Shown: positions 17,508-25,769 of the stretch, in pieces
How positions within the stretch are numbered: position 1 is the stretch's first letter
How the letters are laid out: every line of letters begins with the position of its first letter
NCBI RefSeq assembly: GCF_000756815.1
Contig: NZ_CCVW01000001.1
Location: 851,001-915,000 of the forward strand
Source: Legionella massiliensis
GTDB lineage: Bacteria; Pseudomonadota; Gammaproteobacteria; Legionellales; Legionellaceae
Reading direction: 5' to 3'
DNA length: 64,000 nucleotides
Notes under the pieces: generated by a model
Database searches by the model: none
What the model was told of the DNA's origin: nothing
The model's input: the letters and a program-made list of their open reading frames with translations, nothing else
Translations under genes and position numbers: made by a program

Positions 17508-20117
17508 TTAGATAGAAAAATGCGATGAGTCACAATCTGGATCGTAGCTTTTATCCTTGTCTTTCCCGTTTCCATCCTCAGGAGTGGTTCTAATAGCTAC
17601 CCTAAACATTTCTGGTATCACCAAGGGTACTTTAGTCGTCGTTGTTGTAGTTGAGAGCGTTGGTACATCAAACAAGATTTGATTAACAAGATCTAAGTCT
17701 TCATCCAAATGAAAAATAATATCAATCACCCGAGGAGCGAACCATTTTTGGAAATAGTGATTGAAATCCCCTTCAGGTAGTTCATCTAAGCGATACAAGT
17801 TATCAAGATAGAGCGCGCAATGCTCAGTTAGATTTCTTGTTTTTCGTAAATAGTCATATTTGGGACCCAGATATTGAGTTGGAAAATCTAATTTTGACTG
17901 GTCCATTTTTGCATGAATTTTTTCCAGATGCTGTAAGGCTTGGGCAGTACAGTATCCTAGCGCATAAAACAATTCCTGATCGTTAATTAACAGTTCTGTC
18001 AGGCAAGGGCCTCCTTGCGTAACATGAAACTGATCCCATTCTTCTAGGGTTTTAAATGGCTGCCCAGCGACTATATAACCTTTCTCCAATAGACATTCCC
18101 GTGCATTAGCAAGCGCCTCCTTTGCAGCTAAAACACGTTTTTTCGCCGTCATGCAATTTTCCTTAATTGGCGCTTCATGCAAGAGGTGGGCTAGATGACG
18201 AATATTTTCAAACCCGACATAATGATTTTGTTCTGCCAATTTTCTCTCTGCTGCTTGCTTTTGCGCTTCCTGCCTTAATTTTAGACGTTCTTTTTCGGGC
18301 ATTTTGCCTTTGCTGACAGCCTTGTTGATAATCGTGGATAAGGCCGCAAACTCATCTCTATTTTCTCCTCGCTGAGGCAAATATCGTTTTAAAGTTCCCA
18401 TTGTTTTAGTTTCAGGGATAGGGCCCGTTCCATCAAGAATCACTCTAAACTGTGTAATTACTTCTTGCGGAGCATTCTTAGTTTGCAAATTCCTTATCAC
18501 TCTTTCTTCCTCGTCCTCACTAACTCGTCGTTCCACTTCCTTTACAGGCTTAGACTGTTTCCTAGCCTCTTCATTGCTAACAGCGAAGTCTCTTAAACGA
18601 GACCAATGATTATTAGGATTGCCATCATAGGAAAGAGTCTGCTCACGGAGGCTAAGAAGCTGATAGATTCTCTTTAGCAACTCAGGAAGATCGGTATCCA
18701 TGATTTGCTCTAATAAACCGGTATTATCCATGAGAAGAGTCTCGATTTTATGTTTATTATCCCCTTCATCCTGGTGGACTATTGCGTCTCTAATTTCAAT
18801 AAAAGCGCGCCAATTTACGCTATTATCCAGGCATAAAAGGCTGCTTGAGAGGTTTTTTCCAGTGATTAGTTCGCCAATCAGTTGTAGGCGTCGTAGAGCA
18901 GCAAATCGGCCTGTTCTTGTCGATAAATTAAGCATATCCTTGTAGCCTTCGCCGGGTTCTGGGGTTCTAAAGAAAACCAAGCTAGAAACTGTCTTTCTGG
19001 TGGCTGGGGAATCTGATAAATCGGTTTGAAATGTAGGTTGTGAATAATCGAGTAAGCTTAATAACTTTAAGAGTATCTCATTATCCATCATTCGAGTGGT
19101 CAGGGTTTTCATAGCCAACAAAGAGACTTTAGAGACGTTCGATGGTTGATTGAGAATCTCCACTGCAAAAATTTGAGAGAAAAAGTTTTTCAAGCTCAAA
19201 AGATCGCTGTTGATAATATCTTTGGTTGCATGCTCTATAACTACTCTGCTATCTAATATTTCCCGGTATAACTTACTGCTGTATAACTGACTGCCTTGCT
19301 TGGAAATAGACCTGGGGCATGGAAAGCCAATAATGGCGCCAATAATAGCTCTGGGTTTGGCAAAATAAGCAAATTGCTCCAGGGTAATCCATGTGAAAGG
19401 GATTGGCTGAAAGCAGTCGTTATATTTTTCCTGTAAGGTCGGCGACAATCCTTTAATTGCTGAACACAGCCGAGTGATATGCCTACTTGCAAGATTGACA
19501 CTGTAATCTTTATGAGCCTTTTCGAACATTTCATTTGGCAGAGGCGTTTGTAAGGGGACTGCGACCTTGGAGAAGTATTTCGATAAATGATTAATCGTTT
19601 TGATAATAAAAATAAGTCGGTCATTATCTGACATAACGGCCTGAGACTGATTAGTCAATCTGGAGTAGCGCGAATGAAGAGTAGCCTCCTCATTTGCAAA
19701 TTCGTCATTATGTAAGGATTCAAAAATTTGTGCTAGGCGTTGTTCCTTCTCTAAGAGATTATTATCCAGTTCTAACGCTGTTAACTCGATTAACTCCTGG
19801 CTAGTGAACTTGGCTCCGGCTTGTTCTAACAATTTCAATACGATTATATGGTTATTTCGTAGCGCATAAATGACAGGACGTTGGTAATGGTTTGCTGCGC
19901 TCTGATTGACATCAAGAGCAAGAGTCTGTCGCTGTTCAATTAACAACTTAATAAACTGAAATAGTGGATCCTTTTCATAATCACAATCGAAAACACATTG
20001 TTCACAGGCATATAACAAGGCATCCTGATACTGTTTTTTATTAGTTAAACGCTGAAGTTTTTTTCGAATATATGGGGTCTTAATTTCATGGATTGCAGCT
20101 TCCAGTTTTTCACGCAT
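17508..20117 (-). CDS. Large hypothetical protein with two HEPN-like motifs
   Basis: An 869-residue protein with no assigned family. Near residues 60-110 is a single ankyrin-like unit (NHYQRPVIYALRNNHIIVLKLLEQAGAKF). Two R-x4-H motifs stand out: IEIRDAIVHQ at about residues 441-446 and KTRNLTEHCALYLDNLY at about 761-766. These match the catalytic R-[ND]-x3-H signature of HEPN RNases in otherwise helical surroundings. A charged linker separates them (about 520-650). The C-terminus is Asp/Ser-rich (GNGKDKDKSYDPDCDSSHF), as in many secreted Legionella proteins. The HEPN reading is inference from short motifs only. Confidence 0.6.
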   Translation of the reverse strand: MREKLEAAIHEIKTPYIRKKLQRLTNKKQYQDALLYACEQCVFDCDYEKDPLFQFIKLLIEQRQTLALDVNQSAANHYQRPVIYALRNNHIIVLKLLEQAGAKFTSQELIELTALELDNNLLEKEQRLAQIFESLHNDEFANEEATLHSRYSRLTNQSQAVMSDNDRLIFIIKTINHLSKYFSKVAVPLQTPLPNEMFEKAHKDYSVNLASRHITRLCSAIKGLSPTLQEKYNDCFQPIPFTWITLEQFAYFAKPRAIIGAIIGFPCPRSISKQGSQLYSSKLYREILDSRVVIEHATKDIINSDLLSLKNFFSQIFAVEILNQPSNVSKVSLLAMKTLTTRMMDNEILLKLLSLLDYSQPTFQTDLSDSPATRKTVSSLVFFRTPEPGEGYKDMLNLSTRTGRFAALRRLQLIGELITGKNLSSSLLCLDNSVNWRAFIEIRDAIVHQDEGDNKHKIETLLMDNTGLLEQIMDTDLPELLKRIYQLLSLREQTLSYDGNPNNHWSRLRDFAVSNEEARKQSKPVKEVERRVSEDEEERVIRNLQTKNAPQEVITQFRVILDGTGPIPETKTMGTLKRYLPQRGENRDEFAALSTIINKAVSKGKMPEKERLKLRQEAQKQAAERKLAEQNHYVGFENIRHLAHLLHEAPIKENCMTAKKRVLAAKEALANARECLLEKGYIVAGQPFKTLEEWDQFHVTQGGPCLTELLINDQELFYALGYCTAQALQHLEKIHAKMDQSKLDFPTQYLGPKYDYLRKTRNLTEHCALYLDNLYRLDELPEGDFNHYFQKWFAPRVIDIIFHLDEDLDLVNQILFDVPTLSTTTTTTKVPLVIPEMFRVAIRTTPEDGNGKDKDKSYDPDCDSSHFSI

Positions 20118-20154
20118 TGGTAGATCTCCAGTATGGTTAATACAAACCGGTATG

Positions 20155-20288
20155 CACTGCCATTAAGTTAAGGGTATTTGTCTTCCCGCGAAGGCGGGAA
20201 ACCATCTCTACATTGGCACTGTGCTTAGCTAGAAATAGTTTCCCGCCTTCGCGGGAATGACAAAACCTTCCTTAACTTAATGGTAGTG
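20155..20288. repeat. 134-bp palindromic element, AAGTTAAGG family, copy A
   Basis: Ends CACTGCCATTAAGTTAAGG and its complement (ending CCTTAACTTAATGGTAGTG). Inner arms are CCCGCGAAGGCGGGAAA and its complement. The core holds TACATTGGCACTGTGCTTAGC. It lies in the 5' region of the 869-residue gene. The second full copy, at 23417, is inverted relative to this one. The rest of the 20118-20528 gap is AT-rich, with no gene seen. Confidence 0.85.
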
Positions 20289-20528
20289 AGACAGGTATGG
20301 GCATGTTGTGTATTAACCTTTAGTCTGAGCAAAAAAAGGACAGAGTATAGTTTAATACAAATGGTTATGTAAACCTTTGTTGTTTAAAAAAAGCGCTATA
20401 AAAACTGCTTAGGCTGAGTTGTGAAGCCTTTCACAGTGAGGCTGATAGTGAAAAGCAAGGCTAGGTATTCTGTACAGCTTAACATTCTGGCTCTAAAATA
20501 AATTTTTCAATAAAGGATGAGAACTAGA

Positions 20529-21179
20529 ATGACAGGGGAATATCAGCTTATTAACCAAATGAATAAGGATCTAATAGTAAAGGCCATTGCTGATTTGGAA
20601 GTGATAAATTACGAAAGCGTTTCAGAATTATTGCCGGAACTCCTGGCAAGCAAACAATTAAAACTAGACCATTCTATTTACCAACCTGTCAATCTGGCAA
20701 CAGCTGAAGCCTGTGGTATTGGACGATTCCTAATCTATGATCATCAAGATGAGAAGAATCCTTTTTCAATCTGGGTCTTTGCTTTCGCTAAACTGCAAAA
20801 GACTTCAATCCATGATCATTTATATAAAGGCACGGTTTCAGTTCTACAAGGCCCAATTACCGAGAAATTCTATCAACCAACAGAGGGAATGAAGGCAAAA
20901 TTGGTTGGCTGCATTGACCGGCCAACCTTTCATACAAACAGAGATGATTTGAATGGTTTTTTTGTCCATCAGCTAAAGCGTAGAAAAGGCATTGAGGAAG
21001 GATTCAGCGTGACTTTGCATATCTACAATATGGCCGCTCATGTCATTGGGCCGGATGGAGGGCTAACTGACAGAAGGAATCTCAGCAAAATCTATACTAA
21101 GGATAAGCCTGCTAAGGAAAAAGAAAACACGGTTGAGCAAACTGAGAATAGCTCTCTGTCTATGTTGAACATCTTCTGA
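20529..21179 (+). CDS. Cupin-fold, cysteine-dioxygenase-like protein
   Basis: A 216-residue protein resembling the cysteine dioxygenase-type cupins. TSIHDHLYKGTVSVLQG supplies the HxH iron ligands, with the expected Gly and later HTNRDD and LHIY. Such enzymes oxidise thiols such as cysteine or mercaptopropionate; the substrate here is not clear. I chose ATG 20529, because ATG 20517 would have its AAAGG directly abutting it. A single CTTAACATT half-site seven bases before TAAAAT lies upstream, but without a second half. Confidence 0.7.
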   Translation: MTGEYQLINQMNKDLIVKAIADLEVINYESVSELLPELLASKQLKLDHSIYQPVNLATAEACGIGRFLIYDHQDEKNPFSIWVFAFAKLQKTSIHDHLYKGTVSVLQGPITEKFYQPTEGMKAKLVGCIDRPTFHTNRDDLNGFFVHQLKRRKGIEEGFSVTLHIYNMAAHVIGPDGGLTDRRNLSKIYTKDKPAKEKENTVEQTENSSLSMLNIF

Positions 21180-21213
21180 ATATTTGAAACAATCGGTCGG
21201 TGCATTGTGCACA

Positions 21214-21340
21214 ATCTTCAGGGCAGGGTGAAATTCCCTACCGGTGGTAAGCGTTAAGCAAGCCCACGAGCGCCTTTTAAGGGTCAGCAGATTTGGTGAA
21301 AATCCAAAGCCGACGGTTAGAGTCCGGATGAAAGAAGATT
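21214..21340 (+). promoter_or_regulatory. FMN riboswitch (RFN element)
   Basis: Contains the conserved RFN blocks in order: AATCTTCAGGGCAGGGTGAA, CCCTACCGGTGG, AGCCCACGAGCG, GGTCAGCAGATTTGGTG, CCGACGGTTAGAGTCCGG and GATGAAAGAAGATT, with the outer ATCTTC/GAAGAT stem. It lies 80 bp before ribB and should repress it when FMN is plentiful. Confidence 0.96.
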
Positions 21341-21420
21341 AACGTTCATTATCACCAATCAAATCTGAAGTGATCGTTGTCTTATAGCCCTATGTCCCTA
21401 AATTTAGAAAGGATATAGCG

Positions 21421-22080
21421 ATGTCAGTGTTAGAGCAATTCGGTAAAAATTCTATAGAGCGCGTTAATAAAGCCTGTCAGGGTTTAATGAAGGGTAAAGG
21501 GATCGTTTTAATTGATGATGAAGATCGGGAAAACGAAGGGGATTTAATTTTTTCTGCAGCGCATCTCTCAATCGATGATGTTGTAAAAATGCTCCAGGAT
21601 TGCAGCGGTATTATTTGCCTTTGTCTAACTGAAGAAAAAGCAGCGCAACTGTCACTAAAGCCAATGGTGGAAAAAAATACGAGTCTTTATCAAACAGCCT
21701 TTACAGTAACTATCGAGGCAAAGGAAGGAATTACAACGGGTGTATCAGCCCACGATCGCTGGAAAACCATCCACACAGCAATTAGCGCTAATTCTGCAGC
21801 GCAATTACGCCAGCCTGGTCATGTTTTTCCACTAATCGCAAGGCCTGGCGGTGTATTAGAGCGGCGAGGACATACAGAAGGCAGTGTAGACTTATTAAAA
21901 TTGGCTAATTTAGCGCCCTATGCTGTTTTATGTGAATTGATGAATCGCGATGGGACAATGAAAAAACTTCCACAACTAATAAACTATGCTCATGAACATC
22001 ATTTACCCTTAGTGTCTGTGGAAGATATCTACCAATATCGTTTAAGCCAAAGCAGAACGCTTACTGAGGCTTTGGCATAG
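21421..22080 (+). CDS. ribB: 3,4-dihydroxy-2-butanone 4-phosphate synthase
   Basis: A 219-residue RibB. It converts ribulose 5-phosphate into the four-carbon unit of riboflavin. The sequence shows the signature DDEDRENEGDLIF, then TTGVSAHDRWKTI and RPGGVLERRGHTEGSVDL, and ends in the usual single-domain length, with no fused GTP cyclohydrolase II. AAAGGA lies eight bases before ATG 21421. The FMN riboswitch directly upstream confirms the pathway. As a stand-alone, riboswitch-controlled copy it resembles ribB of enterics rather than the operon ribBA. Confidence 0.95.
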   Translation: MSVLEQFGKNSIERVNKACQGLMKGKGIVLIDDEDRENEGDLIFSAAHLSIDDVVKMLQDCSGIICLCLTEEKAAQLSLKPMVEKNTSLYQTAFTVTIEAKEGITTGVSAHDRWKTIHTAISANSAAQLRQPGHVFPLIARPGGVLERRGHTEGSVDLLKLANLAPYAVLCELMNRDGTMKKLPQLINYAHEHHLPLVSVEDIYQYRLSQSRTLTEALA

Positions 22081-22106
22081 GCGGGAAGGGCACGTTCTAA
22101 CATAAC

Positions 22107-22137
22107 ACGTCATCCTGAGCGCAGCGAAGGATGACGT
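22107..22137. repeat. Minimal CGTCATCC palindrome
   Basis: ACGTCATCCT, eleven bases, AGGATGACGT: the outer ends of the dispersed CGTCATCC repeat joined with the middle missing, as if the core had been deleted between short repeats. Confidence 0.7.
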
Positions 22138-22184
22138 GGGGGGACGTGACCAATTACGATCCTTCACCGTGTTCAGGAAGACTT

Positions 22185-23198
22185 TTAAACCGAATGACTC
22201 ACCGTATTTTCATCACTAAGTTGTGTTGTGAACTCATTAATGGCTTCCATTTCTTTGGATGTCTTGAATAAACCATAAGCGGTTAAACCACCTGCAAGAG
22301 CCCCCAGGGATACACTCGTGGCAACAACGGATGCTGCAGCATAGCCTGTTGTAATCGCTGCGAAAAATGCACCAGGTCCTGTCCACCAACTAAGAGCGAA
22401 GCCAATACCAAAACCAATTGAGCCAGCAACTACAGTAACAAAGGCTGCTGCAGCAACTGCGGCTACAGCTCTTAGAAGACCAGACTTTTCGCCGTCTAAG
22501 ATAGCCTCGCAATTCGAGCTAAAAGCGTTAATTGTATTCGCTTTAGTTTGTGGCTCAGTACGAGGGGCAGAAATGTGTTGTTCCAGGGTCTCTAATTGTA
22601 AGTTAATTAAATTTTTCTTTTCTTGGGATACATCCTTTAATTCCGTTAACAATCTAGCTCGAGCCTCTGCATATACCGAGGGTTTGGGAAATTTATCGCC
22701 AAGAAGAGAAAAAAGCTCTTCTGTATTTACCCCTGCTTTTGCGGAAGTAATTACAGAGGCAGCGAATACCTTATTTTCTTGAAGTTGATTATAACGAGTG
22801 ACGTTAGCATTTTGGGCGTCTGCTTTTGTGCCGACTAAAATAATCGGGGAATCTGGATTATATTGTCGAAAGAGCTTTATTTTTTCCTGGATATATACAT
22901 CATCAATGTCTGTTGTCAAATCAATACAAAATACACCAAGCTGGCAATCCCTTAGGAATGGTTCGGATAGCTTTTCAAATCGCTCTACGCCAGGAAAATC
23001 CCATAATTGAAACAGCTTCATCTCATTGTTTTTACTACTCTTACCCTTGGGGGGCTCTTGGTTACGTACTAAAAAATCAGGTCCTACACTTGGGCGCGAA
23101 ATCTCTTCAAATCTTGCTTTATTTTTGTAGACGATCTTATTGATAAGTTGAGTTTTCCCGCTAGCTTCTTTACCCAAAAACGCGACTTTAATTGTCAT
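22185..23198 (-). CDS. Rab-like small GTPase with C-terminal membrane segments
   Basis: A 337-residue protein whose first 170 residues read as a Ras/Rab GTPase. P-loop GKEASGKT is 9-16, the switch I region SRPSVGPDFLVR is 34-45, WDFPGVERF is 66-74 (Rab: WDTAGQERF), GTKAD is 123-127 and TSAK is 151-154. The G3 glutamine needed for GTP hydrolysis is Val71, so intrinsic hydrolysis may be poor. In place of a prenylated tail it has a helical linker and an Ala/Gly-rich hydrophobic region (about 240-310) that could span membranes. Rab-like proteins are strongly eukaryotic; several Legionella species encode them as candidate effectors. Start ATG 23198. Confidence 0.85.
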   Translation of the reverse strand: MTIKVAFLGKEASGKTQLINKIVYKNKARFEEISRPSVGPDFLVRNQEPPKGKSSKNNEMKLFQLWDFPGVERFEKLSEPFLRDCQLGVFCIDLTTDIDDVYIQEKIKLFRQYNPDSPIILVGTKADAQNANVTRYNQLQENKVFAASVITSAKAGVNTEELFSLLGDKFPKPSVYAEARARLLTELKDVSQEKKNLINLQLETLEQHISAPRTEPQTKANTINAFSSNCEAILDGEKSGLLRAVAAVAAAAFVTVVAGSIGFGIGFALSWWTGPGAFFAAITTGYAAASVVATSVSLGALAGGLTAYGLFKTSKEMEAINEFTTQLSDENTVSHSV

Positions 23199-23416
23199 TT
23201 TCTACCCTGTAATGTAAAAAAATAGCCACATAGTAACAAAATAAGCCTGTCAAAAAAAGACCATAGAGCTCATGTTGCTAATGCACAAACACAGAGAAAA
23301 ATTTCTAAAACACACCATTTCACCTAAATCATTATTTTTGTATGGTTTTTGTAAAATTTTCTACAAATGAACTAATTTCTGACGTATTCCTGTTTAATCC
23401 TTGGTGGTAGGAGGGG

Positions 23417-23551
23417 CACTGCCGTTAAGTTAATGAAGGTTTTGTCATTCCTGCGAAGGCGGGAAACTATTTCTAGCTAAGCACGGTGCCAATGTAGAGA
23501 TGGTTTCCCGCCTTCGCGGGAATGACAAATGCCCTTAACTTAATGGCAGTG
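23417..23551. repeat. 135-bp palindromic element, AAGTTAAGG family, copy B
   Basis: The second full copy, inverted relative to copy A at 20155. Ends are CACTGCCGTTAAGTTAATG and CTTAACTTAATGGCAGTG. The flanks GGTAGGAGGG and GGCAGGAGGG may be an imperfect target duplication. It lies in the 454-bp gap 23199-23652; the rest of that gap is AT-rich promoter-like sequence with no gene seen. Confidence 0.85.
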
Positions 23552-23652
23552 GCAGGAGGGATGACCCTATACACCTCAATATTACGTAGAACTTGTCATT
23601 TTTAGTTCATTTTGTCCATTTAAAATAAAGTTTTAAAGCTAGGAGAATCATA

Positions 23653-24882
23653 ATGAGTTGTTTTAAACGAAAGATCTTTTCCTTAATTAGTTTATTTGTT
23701 TTTTCAACAGGCGGTTTTGCGGCAAGCCCGGGCGATCCAAATCATATTGATTTTGCGCTGATTTCCGATCCTCATGTTGATATTAATAATTATAGAGCCG
23801 TCAATATAAATCCTAGTAGCGGCGATAAAGGTCGCGATTTAGACAAGCCATCCTTTGTTACTCTGACATCCAAAATGGGTAATGAATTAGAAGAGTTACC
23901 CGAAAATCCATCCTTTGTGGTCGTTCTTGGTGATATACCATCGCATAATGCAGGAAAGAGACGGTCTCAAGCCCTGACTACCGTTTTTCAAACCTTTTAT
24001 GATCAATTTAATCCAATGCCTATGTTTTATACCTTTGGGAACAACGATTCCCTGACTGGCGATTATGGCCCGTTCAAGTCTAGGGGTAACTCGGCCTATG
24101 AAATAGACAAAAGTGTAAACGAAAAAGACGGTTTTCTTTCCAGTGGTGAGCTCTGTCCTTTTGCAGGCCAGCCCTGTCTTTCTAATGAAAATAAGGATTA
24201 TGGCTATTACAGCGCTTACATTGGTGACCATTTGAAACTTCTTTCTCTCAATAGCGTGCTCTATAGTTCAAAGCCAGGATTTACACCTTCACATGAGGGG
24301 GACCAGCAGCAATTACAATGGTTATCTAATGAACTCAAGGACAGTCAGGCTAAAAATGAGCAAGTCATTCTGACCATGCATATTGCACCAAATATCTGGC
24401 TTCCTGAATACAAGACTCAGTTCCAGAATATGCTCAAAAGCTATCCAAATGTTATAGTTGGCATATTTGTGGGACATAGCCACCGCGATGAATTCCGCGC
24501 AATCAAAACAAAACAGCAAATCATTCCCATTATTTTTGCTGCTGGTTTTAGTCCTACTAGCGGCAATTCAGCCTCTTTTAAAACGGTTAGTCTGGGGAGG
24601 TCTTCCGAGAGCAGCCCCTGGTCAGTTGATAATTACAGCACTTACTATTTTAAAGGTGACAAAGCCAATAATAGTGTTGTAACAAAATACTATGATTTTG
24701 ATTCAGCATTTTGTCCGTCAAATAATGGATTTCTAACTAGCTGTTTAAAAATGCAAATGAAAGGTCGAGGTAGTCGTTACACCTTTAGCCCCCAGGCAAG
24801 CCAATTATTCAGCCAGCATATTAATGCAAATCCTGCTGTGCCAGGCCAAGCTAATGCAAAGTATTGGGTTTTAAATTATTGA
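23653..24882 (+). CDS. Secreted metallophosphoesterase
   Basis: A 409-residue calcineurin-like phosphoesterase with a signal peptide (FSLISLFVFSTGGFAA). All metal-site motifs are visible: SDPHVD (DxH), VVLGDIPSHN (GD), FGNNDSLTGD (GN-N/H-D), MHIAPN and GHSHRDEF. The architecture resembles acid-sphingomyelinase-like phosphodiesterases; the substrate is unproven. Paired cysteines (CPFAGQPC, CPSNNGFLTSC) suggest disulfides and export to the periplasm or beyond. TAGGAG lies before ATG 23653. Confidence 0.85.
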   Translation: MSCFKRKIFSLISLFVFSTGGFAASPGDPNHIDFALISDPHVDINNYRAVNINPSSGDKGRDLDKPSFVTLTSKMGNELEELPENPSFVVVLGDIPSHNAGKRRSQALTTVFQTFYDQFNPMPMFYTFGNNDSLTGDYGPFKSRGNSAYEIDKSVNEKDGFLSSGELCPFAGQPCLSNENKDYGYYSAYIGDHLKLLSLNSVLYSSKPGFTPSHEGDQQQLQWLSNELKDSQAKNEQVILTMHIAPNIWLPEYKTQFQNMLKSYPNVIVGIFVGHSHRDEFRAIKTKQQIIPIIFAAGFSPTSGNSASFKTVSLGRSSESSPWSVDNYSTYYFKGDKANNSVVTKYYDFDSAFCPSNNGFLTSCLKMQMKGRGSRYTFSPQASQLFSQHINANPAVPGQANAKYWVLNY

Positions 24883-24919
24883 TTGTCAAATCCTGTGGTA
24901 CGAATCCCCGGCATCGACC

Positions 24920-25111
24920 CATAGGTATCTACACAAGTGTCTGTAATAAGGTCACGTCCCTCCTTGTTTCAACACTACGTCATCCAGAGCGCAGCGAAGG
25001 ATCTCCGGGATTAGCACCGTGCCACATTCAGGAGATCCTTCGCTGCGCTCTGGATGACGTGGCTTAAGGGGACAGGGTCATCTATTACAGACGCTTGTGT
25101 AGATACCTATG
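24920..25111. mobile_element. MITE-like element, 192-bp form, copy 3
   Basis: Perfect CATAGGTATCTACACAAGTG left end and matching right end, with the CGTCATCC palindrome inside. Flanked by an exact 10-bp direct repeat GGCATCGACC (24910-24919 and 25112-25121). Together the flanks restore a GAATCCC...GGGATTTCG palindrome. It fills most of the gap between the phosphoesterase gene and yacG. Confidence 0.88.
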
Positions 25112-25206
25112 GGCATCGACCGTGGGATTTCGCAAGTCCTCCCTATCTTGAAAAGACAAGATCTTATATTGCATACTGCAAAGCCATTTTAAGAACAAAG
25201 GCTGTC

Positions 25207-25404
25207 GTGAAAAATCTCGAGAAAATTACCTGCCCAACCTGCGGCAAACAAAATACCTGGCGACCTGAAAATGCGTTCAGGCCTTTTTGCTCTGAACGTT
25301 GTAGGTTAATTGATTTAGGGGAATGGGCAAGCGAAAACCGAAAGATAGCAGCTGATCCCGACGAGTCTGAGGGAGTGGCAGGACCGGAAGAGTCGGATGA
25401 CTAG
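25207..25404 (+). CDS. yacG: DNA gyrase inhibitor / zinc protein YacG
   Basis: A 65-residue zinc-binding YacG. ITCPTCGK...[20 protein letters not shown] gives the CxxC...CxxxC zinc site and the family's RLIDLG signature. E. coli YacG binds and inhibits DNA gyrase. The start is GTG 25207 with AAAGG at 25198-25202; the longer open frame upstream runs into the MITE-like element and is not coding. The C-terminal tail is acidic. The element ends 95 bp upstream, so it may have separated yacG from its usual coaE partner or promoter. Confidence 0.9.
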   Translation: MKNLEKITCPTCGKQNTWRPENAFRPFCSERCRLIDLGEWASENRKIAADPDESEGVAGPEESDD

Positions 25405-25463
25405 CAAGGGGTCGTAGAGCCTAATTAACTGAATATTTAACCGGAAAGAACTTCGAACCAGCA

Positions 25464-25542
25464 ACCCCTCATCCGCCCTTCGGGCACCATCTCCCTTCGC
25501 CCCCTAGGGGAGAAGGTGGCGCGAAGCGGCGGATGAAGGGTG
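25464..25542. repeat. CCCCTCATCCGCCC / GGGAGAAGGTG repeat
   Basis: CCCCTCATCCGCCCTTCGGGCACC followed by CTCCCTTCGCCCCCTAGGGG, then a second inverted half (GGCGCGAAGCGGCGGATGAAGGG). Related pieces lie at 43048, 51440 and 57390. The 25405-25769 gap also holds a CCGTTCTTTGAGAGG...CGTCTCGAAGCC segment that recurs near 30943-30980; no gene is seen in it. Confidence 0.65.
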
Positions 25543-25730
25543 GTTCTAGCACTATCCCTCAGGCAACTTTTCCCAACGCTTAGGTGAGGGAAATAGTGAG
25601 AACCGTTCTTTGAGAGGAGACGCATAACGCCGTCTCGAAGCCTTAAGATTAATTGAAAGAGCAAGTGTAGGAATTTGCTCATAAAAAGCAATAGATTTAT
25701 TTTTAATCATACTATCATTTTTTTATCCAT

Positions 25731-25763
25731 CTTAATATTTTCTTAATCATATAGTCCTACAAT
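25731..25763 (+). promoter_or_regulatory. PmrA-like box and -10 for the kinase gene
   Basis: CTTAATATT, TT, CTTAATCAT (25731-25750), seven bases, then TACAAT (25758-25763). The best match in the window to the remembered Legionella PmrA consensus (tandem cTTAATatT). The predicted transcript start falls on or next to ATG 25770, so the message may be leaderless. Confidence 0.7.
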
Positions 25764-25769
25764 ATTTAA

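Noticed and set aside
17185..17575. Minus-strand open frames between ppiA and the 869-residue gene
   Set aside because: They consist of palindromic repeat translation ([10 protein letters not shown]) and have no start signals.
17508..20117. Ankyrin-repeat protein
   Set aside because: Only one ankyrin-like unit can be seen near the N-terminus, which is too little to name the family.
20480..20500. A sixth PmrA-like box before the cupin gene
   Set aside because: CTTAACATT stands seven bases before TAAAAT, but the expected second half-site 11 bp upstream is absent.
24864..25067. 67-codon open frame with [10 protein letters not shown]
   Set aside because: It is a translation of the MITE-like element, not a gene.
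25437..25691. 84-codon minus-strand open frame
   Set aside because: It lies almost wholly in dispersed repeat sequence, has no ribosome site and no recognisable protein features.
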